Shown here: piece after piece, positions 25,146 through 34,425 of the stretch
Layout of the letters: every line of letters begins with the position of its first letter
How positions within the stretch are numbered: the stretch's first letter is position 1
Assembly (NCBI GenBank): GCA_017607445.1
Contig: JAEVHH010000003.1
Location: 5,952,001 to 6,016,000, forward strand
DNA length: 64,000 bases
Origin: Histoplasma ohiense
Taxonomy: Eukaryota > Ascomycota > Eurotiomycetes > Onygenales > Ajellomycetaceae
Reading direction: 5' to 3'
Position numbers and translations under genes: made by a program
The notes under the pieces: generated by a model
The model's input: the letters and a program-made list of their open reading frames with translations, nothing else
Database searches by the model: none
Told to the model about the DNA's origin: nothing

Positions 25146-25325
25146 ACTGCAGAATCTGGGATTGTGGGGAGCGGCCTTGCTCACATCAATGCCGAGTGTT
25201 CACACTCTGTTATAGACTCGGGGTACTCTTCCTGCGCCAAGAGCCCTGACAGCTATAGCGACGAGCGCTGCGACATCCCGGAAAACATCGACCCCCGTCT
25301 ATTTTTGTGTAGGGAGCGGAGCTGA
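25146..25325 (+). pseudogene. Fragment of an unidentified gene at the AT/GC boundary
   Basis: An open frame enters from the AT-rich element and continues for ~58 residues of normal-composition protein (SVIDSGYSSCAKSPDSYSDE), ending in a stop at 25323-25325. The compositional switch within the frame means the frame is a chance fusion of element and older coding DNA. The family is unknown. Possibly the remnant of a regulatory or kinase-associated protein, but nothing diagnostic is visible. Confidence 0.35.
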
Positions 25326-25657
25326 AACGGCCGCAGTTCGAAACAACAATAGCCTTTAACCATCAGCAGTCCCAACTTCACCGGAAGAAACTAGTGATTG
25401 ATCATCGGAGGACTGGGATTGCTCGGTCAGAGTAGCGTCGGTCGTTGTAACCCCAGCTAATTGGTGTTTTTGATAATCAACTAGATTATATTTAGATATT
25501 GAATCTTCGCACTTATTTGAATACAACTAGATTTAATTTAATGACCAGCACTTAATATGTCAACTCAAGACTGATGGTGTGATAGACACTGCGAACTTGA
25601 ATTCCTCATGATTTTTATTTCTCTGTTGCCATTCCTCTCGGACTCTTAGGATGGAGA

Positions 25658-25840
25658 CGATTTTCCAGAGGCTATTAATGCTAGACCGAGATGGTGAAAG
25701 ATTTCATCGTACAAGGATAAACAATTCTCCGTGTTTGATATAGCGCGGCTCGACAAGTCTTGGGTTTGCGAGGTGGAAACAGTTGTACTAATAGATAAGA
25801 ACATATCAACTCGTAGTGGGGAGCACGGCATTTATAGAGG
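25658..25840 (+). pseudogene. Gene fragment of the KSWV...RSGEHGIYRG family, copy 1
   Basis: A frame reads LDKSWVCEVETVVLIDKN then ISTRSGEHGIYRG. The reverse complement of 43667-43760 encodes nearly the same segment. Between the two copies most substitutions fall in third positions of this frame (GTT/GTA, CTA/CTG, CAC/CAT), so this is the strand and frame that once coded. After YRG the sequence continues GTAAAT, which could be an intron donor. No start or domain is identifiable, so this is an exon-sized remnant of an unidentified accessory gene family. Confidence 0.5.
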
Positions 25841-25956
25841 TAAATATGATCTTTGCGCCCCATCACTACTTCTACTGTTAGGCATAAATATATAGCCCCA
25901 GTTCCTCCTTGCCCTTTGAGTCTGGTCATAGCGCTTTGTTGATAGACATCGTGTTT

Positions 25957-26990
25957 CTACGAAATTATTGCACCACAGAAAGCCTTCTTCTCATCCTCCC
26001 CCTGCTCTTCCATGTCTGATCGCCGCCGAGCCGCGTTAACGAACCAATCGTACCGTTCTTCCAGGCTATCTTGGAAAGGAGCACCAGACGTGATATCAAT
26101 AGTTGGATCCTCGTTAAAAAAATCAGCTCTAGACTCCCATTGTGACCACCATGAATCAGGGAGCTTTCCCAAAACACTGACTTGGTCCTGAAGTATGCCT
26201 CCACCTAAGATACTAAAGGGGCCCCCACTACCAATGATTTCAAATATGATACATCCAAGGGTCCAAATTTCGCTGGGGAATGAAAGGTTATATTCGTCGT
26301 TTTGTTTGTCAAGAAAGAAAATTTCGGGTGGAACAAGGTGAGGGAGTGTATATGCATTAGTCTGTCTTGTTTTACTAGGGTAGTAACTCGAACCAAAGTC
26401 GGAGAGCATGATGGGCAAATAGGTAGGGGTGATTTGGTCAGACCGAATTCCAACTCTTGCAGGCCCAACAACATGAGTAGAAACTCCTGCTGAGAGAGGT
26501 TTGCCATCAACTCGGACAATAGACTCAAGAATTGGATCGCCAAATTTCTGATACAGTTGCGAAGGATCTATCATTCGGCGAACGTCAGCAGGAAGTCAAA
26601 GAAAGATATTACCGCAATGTATATCTGTAAGATTGATTAGACACTGTGTATATCTAGGAACAATTATCTATTCACCACCGTGGATAATGTTTTGTCCGTG
26701 TAAAAACTGGACAGCAAACACCAGGTCTGCAGCAATAGCTCGCGCGATACGAAGATCCAGTAGTCCGTGAAAGGCCAAGGACTTTGATTGCATCAAGCTA
26801 CAACTAGTCATTTCCATGACCAGGCAATTGTGAGCTCCATTGGGACTAATTTCAATGAAATTGTCCAGCAGCGGTCTGATCAATGGGTGCGGATGAAGAT
26901 GTTTTAGAATATCTACTTCCTGAGACTTCGAGGCAGAATCAGCGGATTTTATTTTGATAGTAACGTATTCATATGCCTCATATATTCCCT
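25957..26990 (-). pseudogene. SRPK-like protein kinase, decayed
   Basis: Minus-strand exons ~26990-26676 and 26624-25957 are joined by a 51-nt GT-AG intron that restores the catalytic loop HGDIHCGN. Visible kinase landmarks are YVTIKI (VAIK lysine), HLHPHPLIRP, LVMEMT, the HGD...N loop, MLSDFGSSYY (DFG), LVPPEIFF (APE equivalent) and EIWTLGCIIFEII. The layout matches the fungal SRPK-type kinases, which phosphorylate SR-type substrates. It is broken by an in-frame TGA at 26596-26598 just after the catalytic loop. The N-lobe glycine loop and start cannot be joined cleanly: a TAG interrupts the best upstream frame near 27010. Composition is normal, unlike the flanking AT-rich block. Confidence 0.75.
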
Positions 26991-28191
26991 GTCCAGATAA
27001 AACCTTGGATCCCTATACATCACCTGCGAGGGTAAATTCTTTTCCACCGCACTCACATCCACACTCTTCTGCCAACTCCAATAGTGTGCTGGAGTTTCAC
27101 AGAACTTGCACTGGCAAGGATGTCTCGGATGCGGGAGCGGGCCTCCCATGAGTGGCTTTCCGAAGCCGCACGACATGGACGCGGTGCTGAGCTGCAACGT
27201 TTTCTTAGCGGCCCGGGGGTCCCACTCAGGTGGTGCATCTTCAGGGTGGTGGTTGAAGCAGCGAGCTTGGCCGTGAGGGATCCAGTGGTTTTGGAGGTGG
27301 CAGTTGCTGCACCAGTGGCCTAGTGGTAGTGGAAACCGCGGTTGCTTCATCGACGAGTTTGGGGGATTATCTCATGGGGAAAATTTATGGGGTCTCAGAC
27401 ACTAGGCTACCTTTTTGCCTTTTTGCCTTTTATACCACCAATCGGAGGACTGGATTGACGGATGACTGCTGGATTGACAACGGGCGTGGATTGACGTCCG
27501 ACTAGCTGACATTGGATTGTTTACCTGGAGGGAGATAAACCAGCATATCAAACGTAACAGCCGGCATAGGTTGGAAAGTGTACTGGTTTGCCTGCCACAG
27601 AACCTGCTAAGGTTTGTACCTACAGGGTACTTCGGTCAAAAGTCATAGACCACCGAAGGACCTGCAACCACTATTCTGTGTTTATAATATGTACAGGTTA
27701 TTCGGCACAGGTCAAACTGACCTATGTCAACTAACCTATTTCTGGGTAACTGTACTAGCTCACATTAGCACCTCGACATGGATTAGTCAACACCAGCCCT
27801 CGGTGAGTAGAAAATCTCTCACCGTTTTACATCGAAATGACAGTGACGGTCATCATGGGCTGAGGAGTCCTTGGATACTCATGGTACAGAGTTGGATTGT
27901 TTTAATTTTGATATAACTAACTTATTAAACTTTCCAAAGAGGAACACAAAGACGCATGGACAACAGAAAATCAAACTAGGTGGGCCCTTTGATTGAAGTA
28001 CTGGAACTTCAACATAAATTTTTAGCGTGTGCAAGGACCTCCGTTGACAGAAGATCAAATTCTATTAATAGTGAAATCTAGTCCCTAAACCTATTCGGCA
28101 CACAGCAATAATCTCCGGATAAGCGCCTGAAATGCATTCTGGGATCCTGCGCAAAAGTTAATTATAAGAACCTCTGGCCCTTCTGACCTCG
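26991..28191. other. Gene-poor stretch with possible kinase leader remnants
   Basis: The first ~350 bases probably include debris of the upstream part of the decayed kinase, with several frames open but none continuous. The rest shows no coding signal. Short ORFs near 27614-27916 have no recognisable content. Confidence 0.4.
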
Positions 28192-28590
28192 ATGCATACT
28201 CGCAAGATAAAAGAGCCAAATATTTATGATTATGACCATATGCCTAGTTCAGTGACGTCCAACCCGTCTCGCAAGCGTCAGTATTCTAAGCCCCATCCAT
28301 CCGACAGATCACGATATCGGAAAAGGCAGAAGCTCGACACATCAGCATCAGCATATTGGGATAACCTGTCAAAGATTTGGTTAACCAAAGATGCATTAGA
28401 GGAGTTGGATTGAAGAAACAGCCACCTGAAACCACCCCAGAATCATCATTGACCTCTCACTTGATGATTTCACACTGAGCTGAAGAAGTGCTGTAATCCT
28501 TTTCAGTTTGCTCCAGCCTTTCTCCATGATTGTGCACCTGCTTGTTCAAAGCAGATAAAAAGGGTTTCCAGATTGGGAGGGCCTGATCTA
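28192..28590 (+). pseudogene. N-terminal remnant of a DUF7924-type protein
   Basis: The frame gives a basic N-terminus (NPSRKRQYSKPHPSDRSRYR), then SAYWDNLSKIWLTKDALEELD, and then TGA at 28411-28413 where family members carry an Arg-rich continuation. A further segment in another frame (RLGGPDLTDLRN, ~28575-28605) matches the next conserved block. The CGA-to-TGA type of change is the one common in the nearby repeats. It is probably the broken 5' part of the gene at 28703-29839, or of a tandem copy of it. Confidence 0.55.
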
Positions 28591-28702
28591 ACTGACCTTA
28601 GAAATGTACATAACCACAAATCCATGCAAATACACCATTGCTGATAATATTGCTGATAATATTACCCAGTATTCTAAACTGGAAAACTTCCTTGAAAAAG
28701 CA

Positions 28703-29839
28703 ATGAGCTCAAGGTCCCGAAGTAGAAAGCGACGCGCAGGTTCTCCTCCATCAACAAGTGCAGATACAAAGGATACCACCAAGTCCACAAGCACCACACC
28801 CTATAATTGTAACTTCCAGCAGAATCTAATTGATCATGGTGTTTACCCTGACGGATATGAATATCCAGATGGTCGAATACCAGCAATGTCAAAAAACTGG
28901 GAGGAGATCAATAAAACACTAGCTCAACCCCGGCCCTCTCTTTCCCCATTGAACTTCTCCGATGAACATTTTCGGAAATTCAAACAAGCAGATACCCATG
29001 CATCTAAAGAACAACTGGTCACAACATCAGTGATTTCTATCATCAAAGGTGATGTTGATGATCCCAAATGCGCTGGAGGGGGATACCCACTTGGAAATCT
29101 TGCACTCTTAACTGATGGCACACTGGCTCAGGCCAAGCCAGATCACTTCTATGGCACGCATCCTGAACAGCTTGATTGTCAAATCTGCAACAAACTTAGT
29201 GACCATATTATTCCATCAACACAGGATGACCTTCCAATGGTACTGAACTTCTTTTTGGAAGCAAAAGGCTCTGATGGATCCTTGGCTGTGGCTACACAGC
29301 AGGCTTGCTATGACGGCGCACTAGGAGCTCAGGGTATGCACACTCTCCAGTCATACCAACAAGACAGATCAACTTATGACAACAATGCTTACACTCTTAT
29401 GTCAACTTATCATGGCGGTACACTCAAGCTATACACAATTCATCTCGCCGAGCCCGAAGGCCTAGGCCGTCACGCTGAGTATATTATGACCCAGCTCAAA
29501 GGCTGGTCGATGACCAGTGACCCAGGAACCTTTCGGCACGGAGCATCCGCATACCGAAATGCTCGGGACTGGGCAAAGGAAAAGAGGGATGAATTTATTA
29601 GGGACGCAAATGAAACGCACGCAAAGGCCCAATCTCAGCTTTTTCATTCAACCTCTCAGTGCCAGACGGCTTCCGAGGCAGCTCTCACCTTGGACGACTC
29701 TGATCTATCGACATTGTCCGATCAAACAGAGTATCAAGACGCGCAATGGAGCTTCGCAAATACAACCGAAGAAGAAGGAGGAGAGTCTCAGATTCTTAGT
29801 AGACATGCCAAGAAGCTGAGAGTTGGCTCCCCGAACTGA
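28703..29839 (+). CDS. DUF7924-like fungal protein with PD...ExK nuclease-like signature
   Basis: The ORF is open from 28604. Met at 28703 (MSSRSRSRKRRAGSPPS) is chosen because it begins the family's usual basic start, giving 378 aa. Conserved blocks are PYNCNFQQNLIDHGVYPDGY, NWEEINKTLAQPRPSLSP, the central KPDHFYGTHPEQLD, IIPSTQDDLPMVLNFFLEAK (EAK), QACYDGALGAQGMHTLQSY, NAYTLMSTYHGGTLKLY and AYRNARDWAKEKRDEFI. The KPD followed ~36 residues later by LEAK, then a helix with QACYDG, looks like a PD-(D/E)XK nuclease fold; that assignment is mine. The family is abundant in accessory regions of Eurotiomycetes and its function is unknown. The gene itself is uninterrupted, but its conserved N-terminal extension lies upstream behind a stop, so it may be a truncated copy. 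Confidence 0.7.
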   Translation: MSSRSRSRKRRAGSPPSTSADTKDTTKSTSTTPYNCNFQQNLIDHGVYPDGYEYPDGRIPAMSKNWEEINKTLAQPRPSLSPLNFSDEHFRKFKQADTHASKEQLVTTSVISIIKGDVDDPKCAGGGYPLGNLALLTDGTLAQAKPDHFYGTHPEQLDCQICNKLSDHIIPSTQDDLPMVLNFFLEAKGSDGSLAVATQQACYDGALGAQGMHTLQSYQQDRSTYDNNAYTLMSTYHGGTLKLYTIHLAEPEGLGRHAEYIMTQLKGWSMTSDPGTFRHGASAYRNARDWAKEKRDEFIRDANETHAKAQSQLFHSTSQCQTASEAALTLDDSDLSTLSDQTEYQDAQWSFANTTEEEGGESQILSRHAKKLRVGSPN

Positions 29840-31088
29840 TGATAAATAGGGCTCGTCATGCGCACGGGGAAGCCATAACTTGCACCAGGGCAGCTTCCCT
29901 TTTTAGGGTTGATCATAGTCATAAATAGCATAATATTATAATGATCGGAGTTTCTTCGCATAACTCTGGAACTTCCCACCGGGGTGTGGGCCTTTTTAAG
30001 TCCACATAAATATAATACAATATGTTCTATATTCGTACAGCCTTTTCCCTTCTAGTTCGCCTAAAGCAAGCTCGCTAACGACCAGTGTGCTGTGAACGGT
30101 ACTAGTGTCTTGGCAAACAACAAATGAGCCACCTATTGTCGGGTTACCCAAACCAGACAACTAACCACCCGCAACGCATACCAAAAACCTCAGCGCATAT
30201 GAGGATGCCTCGCGACGAAATCCAGCCAATGTAAGGCCTTCAGGGTCGTTAATAAATGGCACTGAATGACACAGTATTGACTTAGGTTGTCTGGTCCAAA
30301 GCTTCACAACGAGATGGATCTGTGCCGGTGGCATCTCGAATTCCGTCCGTTTCATGGGCAGGTTGGCAGGTAGAGTGGCTATCAAGATGGGAGGATGCGC
30401 GCTTGGAACGTGGGTTTGATTTATAATGAGGTGCTGTGATCCTCTACCAGTTATCCAAAAATGAAGGTGGCACCACCGGGCCCCTGTAAAAAAAAGAAAT
30501 CACATAAACCATAAAACGCATGCATCAATATTCAAGCCCAAACCACAGCCATCTGCTTATTTGTTCTTCTTGTTTTAGTCGATATAAAGTTTGCCAGTCA
30601 ACCCATTCATGAAAATTCGCATGACGGCCCCAACCCTGATCCCAGCGCAGCAAAGGAGATATGGGGACACCAGGAAGGTGTTTTGCTTTCCACTCAGCAG
30701 GGCTGTTTGAAGGAGTTCGACCGATCCCGCAATATCCGAAGTCAATGAGTACCACGCGCCGAAGGGAAATTTACCCGACGAAAATCGATCCTACTATTGT
30801 CTGAAGTACGGTTGGCGGTTTTAATGTTCTATATCTTCTGAAACAATTAGGCGTTCTATAAGATATCACTACGGGTGGTAGCCATATCTTCGGTCCGTAT
30901 TGTAACCTGGGAATTAACTGGATTGTAATTATCAATATGCGGCTGCCCTCGACCAATAGCGTCCGCGAGCTGAATTTCATGCTCCTCTCTTCCTTGTGAG
31001 TGATGAGGGAAGGCGGGTTGAGTAAACGCACTATGGGCTAATGGAAACAAAAGGGGACGAACATGGTACATCAGTACCAAAAATGGTT
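29840..31088. other. Region with small kinase debris
   Basis: Apart from the kinase fragment at 30525-30755, no gene can be assembled. A minus-strand frame at 30161-30385 (MKRTEFEMPPAQIHLVVKLW) and one at 30856-31107 show protein-like composition but no recognisable domain and no consistent splice sites. They may be further pieces of the same decayed kinase locus. Confidence 0.35.
30525..30755 (-). pseudogene. Fragment of a kinase-like C-lobe
   Basis: The frame opens RRVVLIDFGYCGIGRTPSN, whose IDFG is the Mg-binding motif of a protein-kinase or APH-like kinase. It continues PAEWKAKHLPGVPISPLLRW and HEWVDWQTLYRLKQEEQ. The catalytic loop and N-lobe are not found upstream in a joinable frame. 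Read as a remnant, not a gene. Confidence 0.4.
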
Positions 31089-31931
31089 CTAACCAGTCAA
31101 CACCCAATTATCGTCCTCTGCTGCCAGCATGCCGAGATACCATAACCCCAACAGTACGGAAGGCCGACCAACGCCACCACCAGTCCAAGGAATTGGGTCG
31201 GCAACAGCTACACGGCCGTTTTCATCGAGCCGCTTGAGAGCAACAAACTCGGCATTTGTAAGTACAAACCCATGTCGCGCGCCGTGCTGATCCATATAGA
31301 AATTCACTTGGGCCAAAGCCTGCTTATATTCTCGTCGGTCAGCCAAGTTTTGGGAGCCGGCCATCGAGGAGGACCACTTCCACGACACCTTCAAGTCCCC
31401 CGGAGCTCGATTGTCGCTAGTAGCGTAATTGCCACCAACCACCACATATGCCGTGTCTGGTCGAAATTGGTCGATAAGGGCAGCAGACCCTCCACCATCC
31501 AAGGTGACAGCCGAAAGCCGTCGAATCGGGAGTTCTTGGGCCAGTTGCTCGAATCCCGCACGGAGGCCACGCCTCACGCGAGGCAGGACTAAGGCCGCAA
31601 AACGCAGGTGGAATTGGGGCTCATCCCTAATGGCGGCGGGCGGAGAAGTAAAAGGATCGGGGCGAATGAGCTTCGCATTAAGTGCTGGCCCATACCGCTG
31701 GAGGATTGCGCCGTAGTTAAACTCCGGCCAGGGAACAACCTGTGTAATATCGTCGGCGCCGTAGCGGGGATTTGTTGTATTACGTGAGGCGATAGTACCT
31801 TGGGTTGGGATTGCCGGCAGAGCGATGGAGAGATAATGGAGGAGAGATTGGGATGCCATGGGTGTTAGGTGGGGAACTGGATATGCCATCAAGATTGGCC
31901 TGCGTTTAATTTTCAACCTGGTGGGATTCAA
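31089..31931 (-). CDS. PD-(D/E)XK nuclease-like accessory protein
   Basis: A single-exon ORF of 280 aa; the true start may be Met15 or Met25, since the first residues (MNPTRLKIKRR) look like leader. Conserved-looking body: VPWPEFNYGAILQRYGP, SPPAAIRDEPQFHLRFAALV, TLDGGGSAALIDQFRPDTAY, APGDLKVSWKW, EYKQALAQVNFYMDQHGARH then GFVLTNAEFV. The arrangement matches a PD-(D/E)XK core, with an upstream acidic helix (Glu94), PD at 158-159, DLK at 179-181, and a following KQALAQ helix before a hydrophobic strand. I know this as an unnamed, lineage-expanded fungal protein group; the nuclease reading is an inference. It is divergently paired over 193 bp with the kinase-like gene at 32125. No stop, frameshift or RIP signature, so it is probably functional. 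Confidence 0.7.
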   Translation of the reverse strand: MNPTRLKIKRRPILMAYPVPHLTPMASQSLLHYLSIALPAIPTQGTIASRNTTNPRYGADDITQVVPWPEFNYGAILQRYGPALNAKLIRPDPFTSPPAAIRDEPQFHLRFAALVLPRVRRGLRAGFEQLAQELPIRRLSAVTLDGGGSAALIDQFRPDTAYVVVGGNYATSDNRAPGDLKVSWKWSSSMAGSQNLADRREYKQALAQVNFYMDQHGARHGFVLTNAEFVALKRLDENGRVAVADPIPWTGGGVGRPSVLLGLWYLGMLAAEDDNWVLTG

Positions 31932-32124
31932 CAGGGCTTAGTCAAATCCAAATCACGTGCCTCCCCGACCAAGCTAGTAGAACTTCTACTGGAAACAGGT
32001 CTGGGACGAGTTCGACGACAAGCTGGTACCAGCTCCAGTTTGAAGGCTCCCAGCCCTAGGAGATAGCCTCTTCCAAACTTTGGCCCAGTCTCGATATTTC
32101 CCACCTCGCACGCTGACCGTCACG
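31932..32124. promoter_or_regulatory. Shared bidirectional promoter of the nuclease-like/kinase-like pair
   Basis: Only 193 bp separate the longest start of the minus-strand nuclease-like gene from the plus-strand kinase-like start. Both promoters must overlap here, implying co-regulation. If the nuclease-like protein starts at Met15 or Met25 the spacer grows by 42-72 bp. No specific motif is identified. Confidence 0.5.
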
Positions 32125-32886
32125 ATGAGCTCGACCGACTTACTACGCCCCGACCCTGATTCCATACATATCTGGAGGGAAATATCTCGTTCACAGGCTT
32201 CTTCAGTGTTTGAGATAGAGCTTCATGGCAACCGATATGCAATGAAACTTGTAAGTTCTGGTATCCTTCTCCAGAATAACGCTGACTTCGCAGTTTCATG
32301 ACAATGGCGACCCAGGATTTACGAAGAAAGGCCGTGACCTCAATCGTTTTCGCTGCGAATTGAATGCTTACAGAAACCTTCATGCCTTTGGTGTATGTGA
32401 GCGTGGCTTTGTACCCCGCTACCATGGTTATATCGACCGACTTGAAATCCGAGCTCCACAGCTTAATACTTTCGCCAACGACAGATACAGACCGAGGGCG
32501 ATTTTGCTTGAATATTTATCCGGCGCAGAAGCACTGAACTGCGTAAATTACTCAACTCATCGCTTCCGTAAGGCGATGATCGGCATGAAAGCGATTCATA
32601 GCGCCCTAATCCACCACAATGATATCTATCCCAAAAACATCCTAATTGTTCCCAGTACCCCGGAAAGGGTGGTATGGATAGATTTTGACGTCGCAACAAC
32701 GTTTCCTCATCGTGAATCAATGGGTTGCCAAGAATTAAAATACTGCGATTATGAGGATGCGCTTGTTGCAAGCTTTGGGGAGCTTTTGGTTAGTTAAATC
32801 TTGCTACCGTACAGAAGAGAATCTAACAAGGTTATTAGCAAGACGATCAAAACCAGGGTCTTCCTCCCAACACAAAATACTACTAG
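32125..32886 (+). CDS. Compact protein-kinase-like protein, 3 exons
   Basis: Exons are 32125-32250, 32294-32788 and 32839-32886. Introns of 43 and 50 nt are GT-AG, and phases are all 0, giving 222 aa. The second intron removes the in-frame TAA at 32795-32797 and adds the tail QDDQNQGLPPNTKYY. Kinase features are an N-lobe strand ending RYAMKL (ATP-Lys equivalent), a linker with an acidic helix (DLNRFRCELNAYRNL), the hinge ILLEYLSGAE, a catalytic loop HHNDIYPKNILIV (Asp and Asn) and IDFDVATTFP (DFD in place of DFG). The glycine loop is weak. It is very short for a kinase, lacking most of the C-lobe, so it may be an atypical or regulatory kinase. Its divergent partner is a PD-(D/E)XK-like protein, and the two are likely a functional unit. 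Substrate unknown. Confidence 0.72.
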
Positions 32887-33439
32887 GCAAACTATCACCC
32901 CTTCTCAACATACAATTGGGACCTCCACTTTTCACCTGTGACTTTTTCGAAGGTGGGCCTCTGCGACGGCAGATACAGAAAGGCTATGCGGCATGGGCAG
33001 TGAGGCTTTCAGATGCAAGATTGAAGGAGTTAAGTGTTCGGCACCCATATCTGCGGACGACTACTCATCGCGGAGGGAATCGTGTGAGGATTTAGTCAGG
33101 TGTGGAATCCCGAAGGCTCTGACTTTGCGGAATCCCTGACAACTTGAATTAGGGACGGGCACGGGAAGCTAGAGCAGGTGTGCGCAGTGTCCTTATGTTT
33201 AGTAACGGGTGGCCGCTGCCTAACGCATGGGACCTCTTCCCTCCGCCGGACAAAATCAAAGACCAGCTTGAATGAATCAAGTGAATCTAGGTCAAGTACC
33301 AGGAACAAATACAGCGATAAGAACTTTGAGATTTTTCTTCACCCGTTGGGATGGAATATTTCGCAGCTGCCATGACATAGCGATGTACCGCTGTATTCTC
33401 CACACAAAAGTGAATCATGGAAATGAAACTACAACTCAG

Positions 33440-33526
33440 GTTTTGAACTTACAACAATCCTACGCTCGAGAACAGCAGCGTCGTCAAGATGCCGAAAGAA
33501 AGCTTGAATTTGAGCAAGGGAGATAG
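33440..33526 (+). pseudogene. Coiled-coil N-terminal remnant (same family as 34414-35067)
   Basis: The short frame NLQQSYAREQQRRQDAERKL resembles the Arg/Glu-rich coiled coil at the start of the minus-strand protein at 35067 (RQWRQDAEAEARSERRRREE). It ends in TAG after EFEQGR. Probably the leftover of a second copy of that gene family; no further domain follows. Confidence 0.35.
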
Positions 33527-33820
33527 CAATTCCAACCCTCAGCCGGACATTTTCACATATACATATAGAGATCGGGAGCCTATAGGGCGTCGTCAAAGGC
33601 GCGGTTTACATTTTAGCAGCAACATGTTCCTGTATTGATTATACTTGTTTCATCTCATCTTTGTATTTGATAAATGGCTAATGATACTCCATCGTCGCCC
33701 TTCTGTACAAATGATATGATGCATCTTTCCTCACTTGCTATGTATATATTCTATTCCTCATTGTAGAAGTGTGAAGACCACTGCGCATAGGTTTGGACAC
33801 CGCCATCAAATTACAAGGGC

Positions 33821-33853
33821 CACGATGCGCCCACGATGCGCCAACGATGCGCC
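33821..33853 (+). repeat. Three tandem copies of CACGATGCGCC
   Basis: Tandem units at 33821, 33832 and 33844 (the last slightly changed to AACGATGCGCC). Small minisatellite in non-coding DNA. Confidence 0.8.
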
Positions 33854-34331
33854 ATGAGAAGTGGATCAAATTTCCTTTCTTTGCCGTACGCTTGGCGAAT
33901 CCAATTTTAGAAGGTCAAACTTGACAAGAAGGCAACACAAGCGGCACATATCTTCACTTGATGAATGTTATGAACACCATAATAATAATAATGTCAATTT
34001 CTGCCAAAGTTGTAGGTAAGTGGAAACCGCATCATAAATTTCCTGGAGTTGAGCCGGGCAGTTTGACCAAAAGCAAAGACTTGTCCCAGTGGGTAGCCAG
34101 CCATTGAAGTACGGCGCAGCAGCCAACAATATCCGAGGACGAAGTCTGAAAATAGAACTCATGCAGCAATGGCGTCCCTCCCACAGCTGTCGCATGCGGA
34201 TCACCGTGGGGAGGGGCAAGAGGGTAGGTATCATTCGGCCGTGGCTGCGTACAGTAGAAGAGGGGATTGCATGGCAGTGTGATGGACAGGTGGGCTCGGC
34301 TTCTTCGGTTTTATTCAAGGCCACCCTACCC

Positions 34332-34425
34332 TCACCTGCCTACCAAGGGCTGTTAATGAACGGCTAGGAGAGGCCACCTTAAGACCACCTTATGGTCGAT
34401 CACGATATCACTTTCATGTACATGG
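34332..34425 (+). repeat. Dispersed repeat module a, copy 1 (inverted copy at 48706-48795)
   Basis: The reverse complement of 48706-48795 matches this stretch with few substitutions and one ~10-base insertion (the AAGACCACCTT duplication here). The minus frame reads VHESDIVIDHKV, and the copy's frame reads VHESDIMIDHKV, so the repeat is probably the end of an accessory coding unit. Confidence 0.75.

Larger units (their letters stand above)
32887..34413. other. Region with coiled-coil remnant and direct repeats
   Basis: No complete gene. The stretch 33440-33526 holds a coiled-coil remnant. At 33821-33853 there are three tandem copies of an 11-12 bp unit (CACGATGCGCC). The segment 34332-34425 is a dispersed repeat shared with 48706-48795. 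Other frames lack content. Confidence 0.45.
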
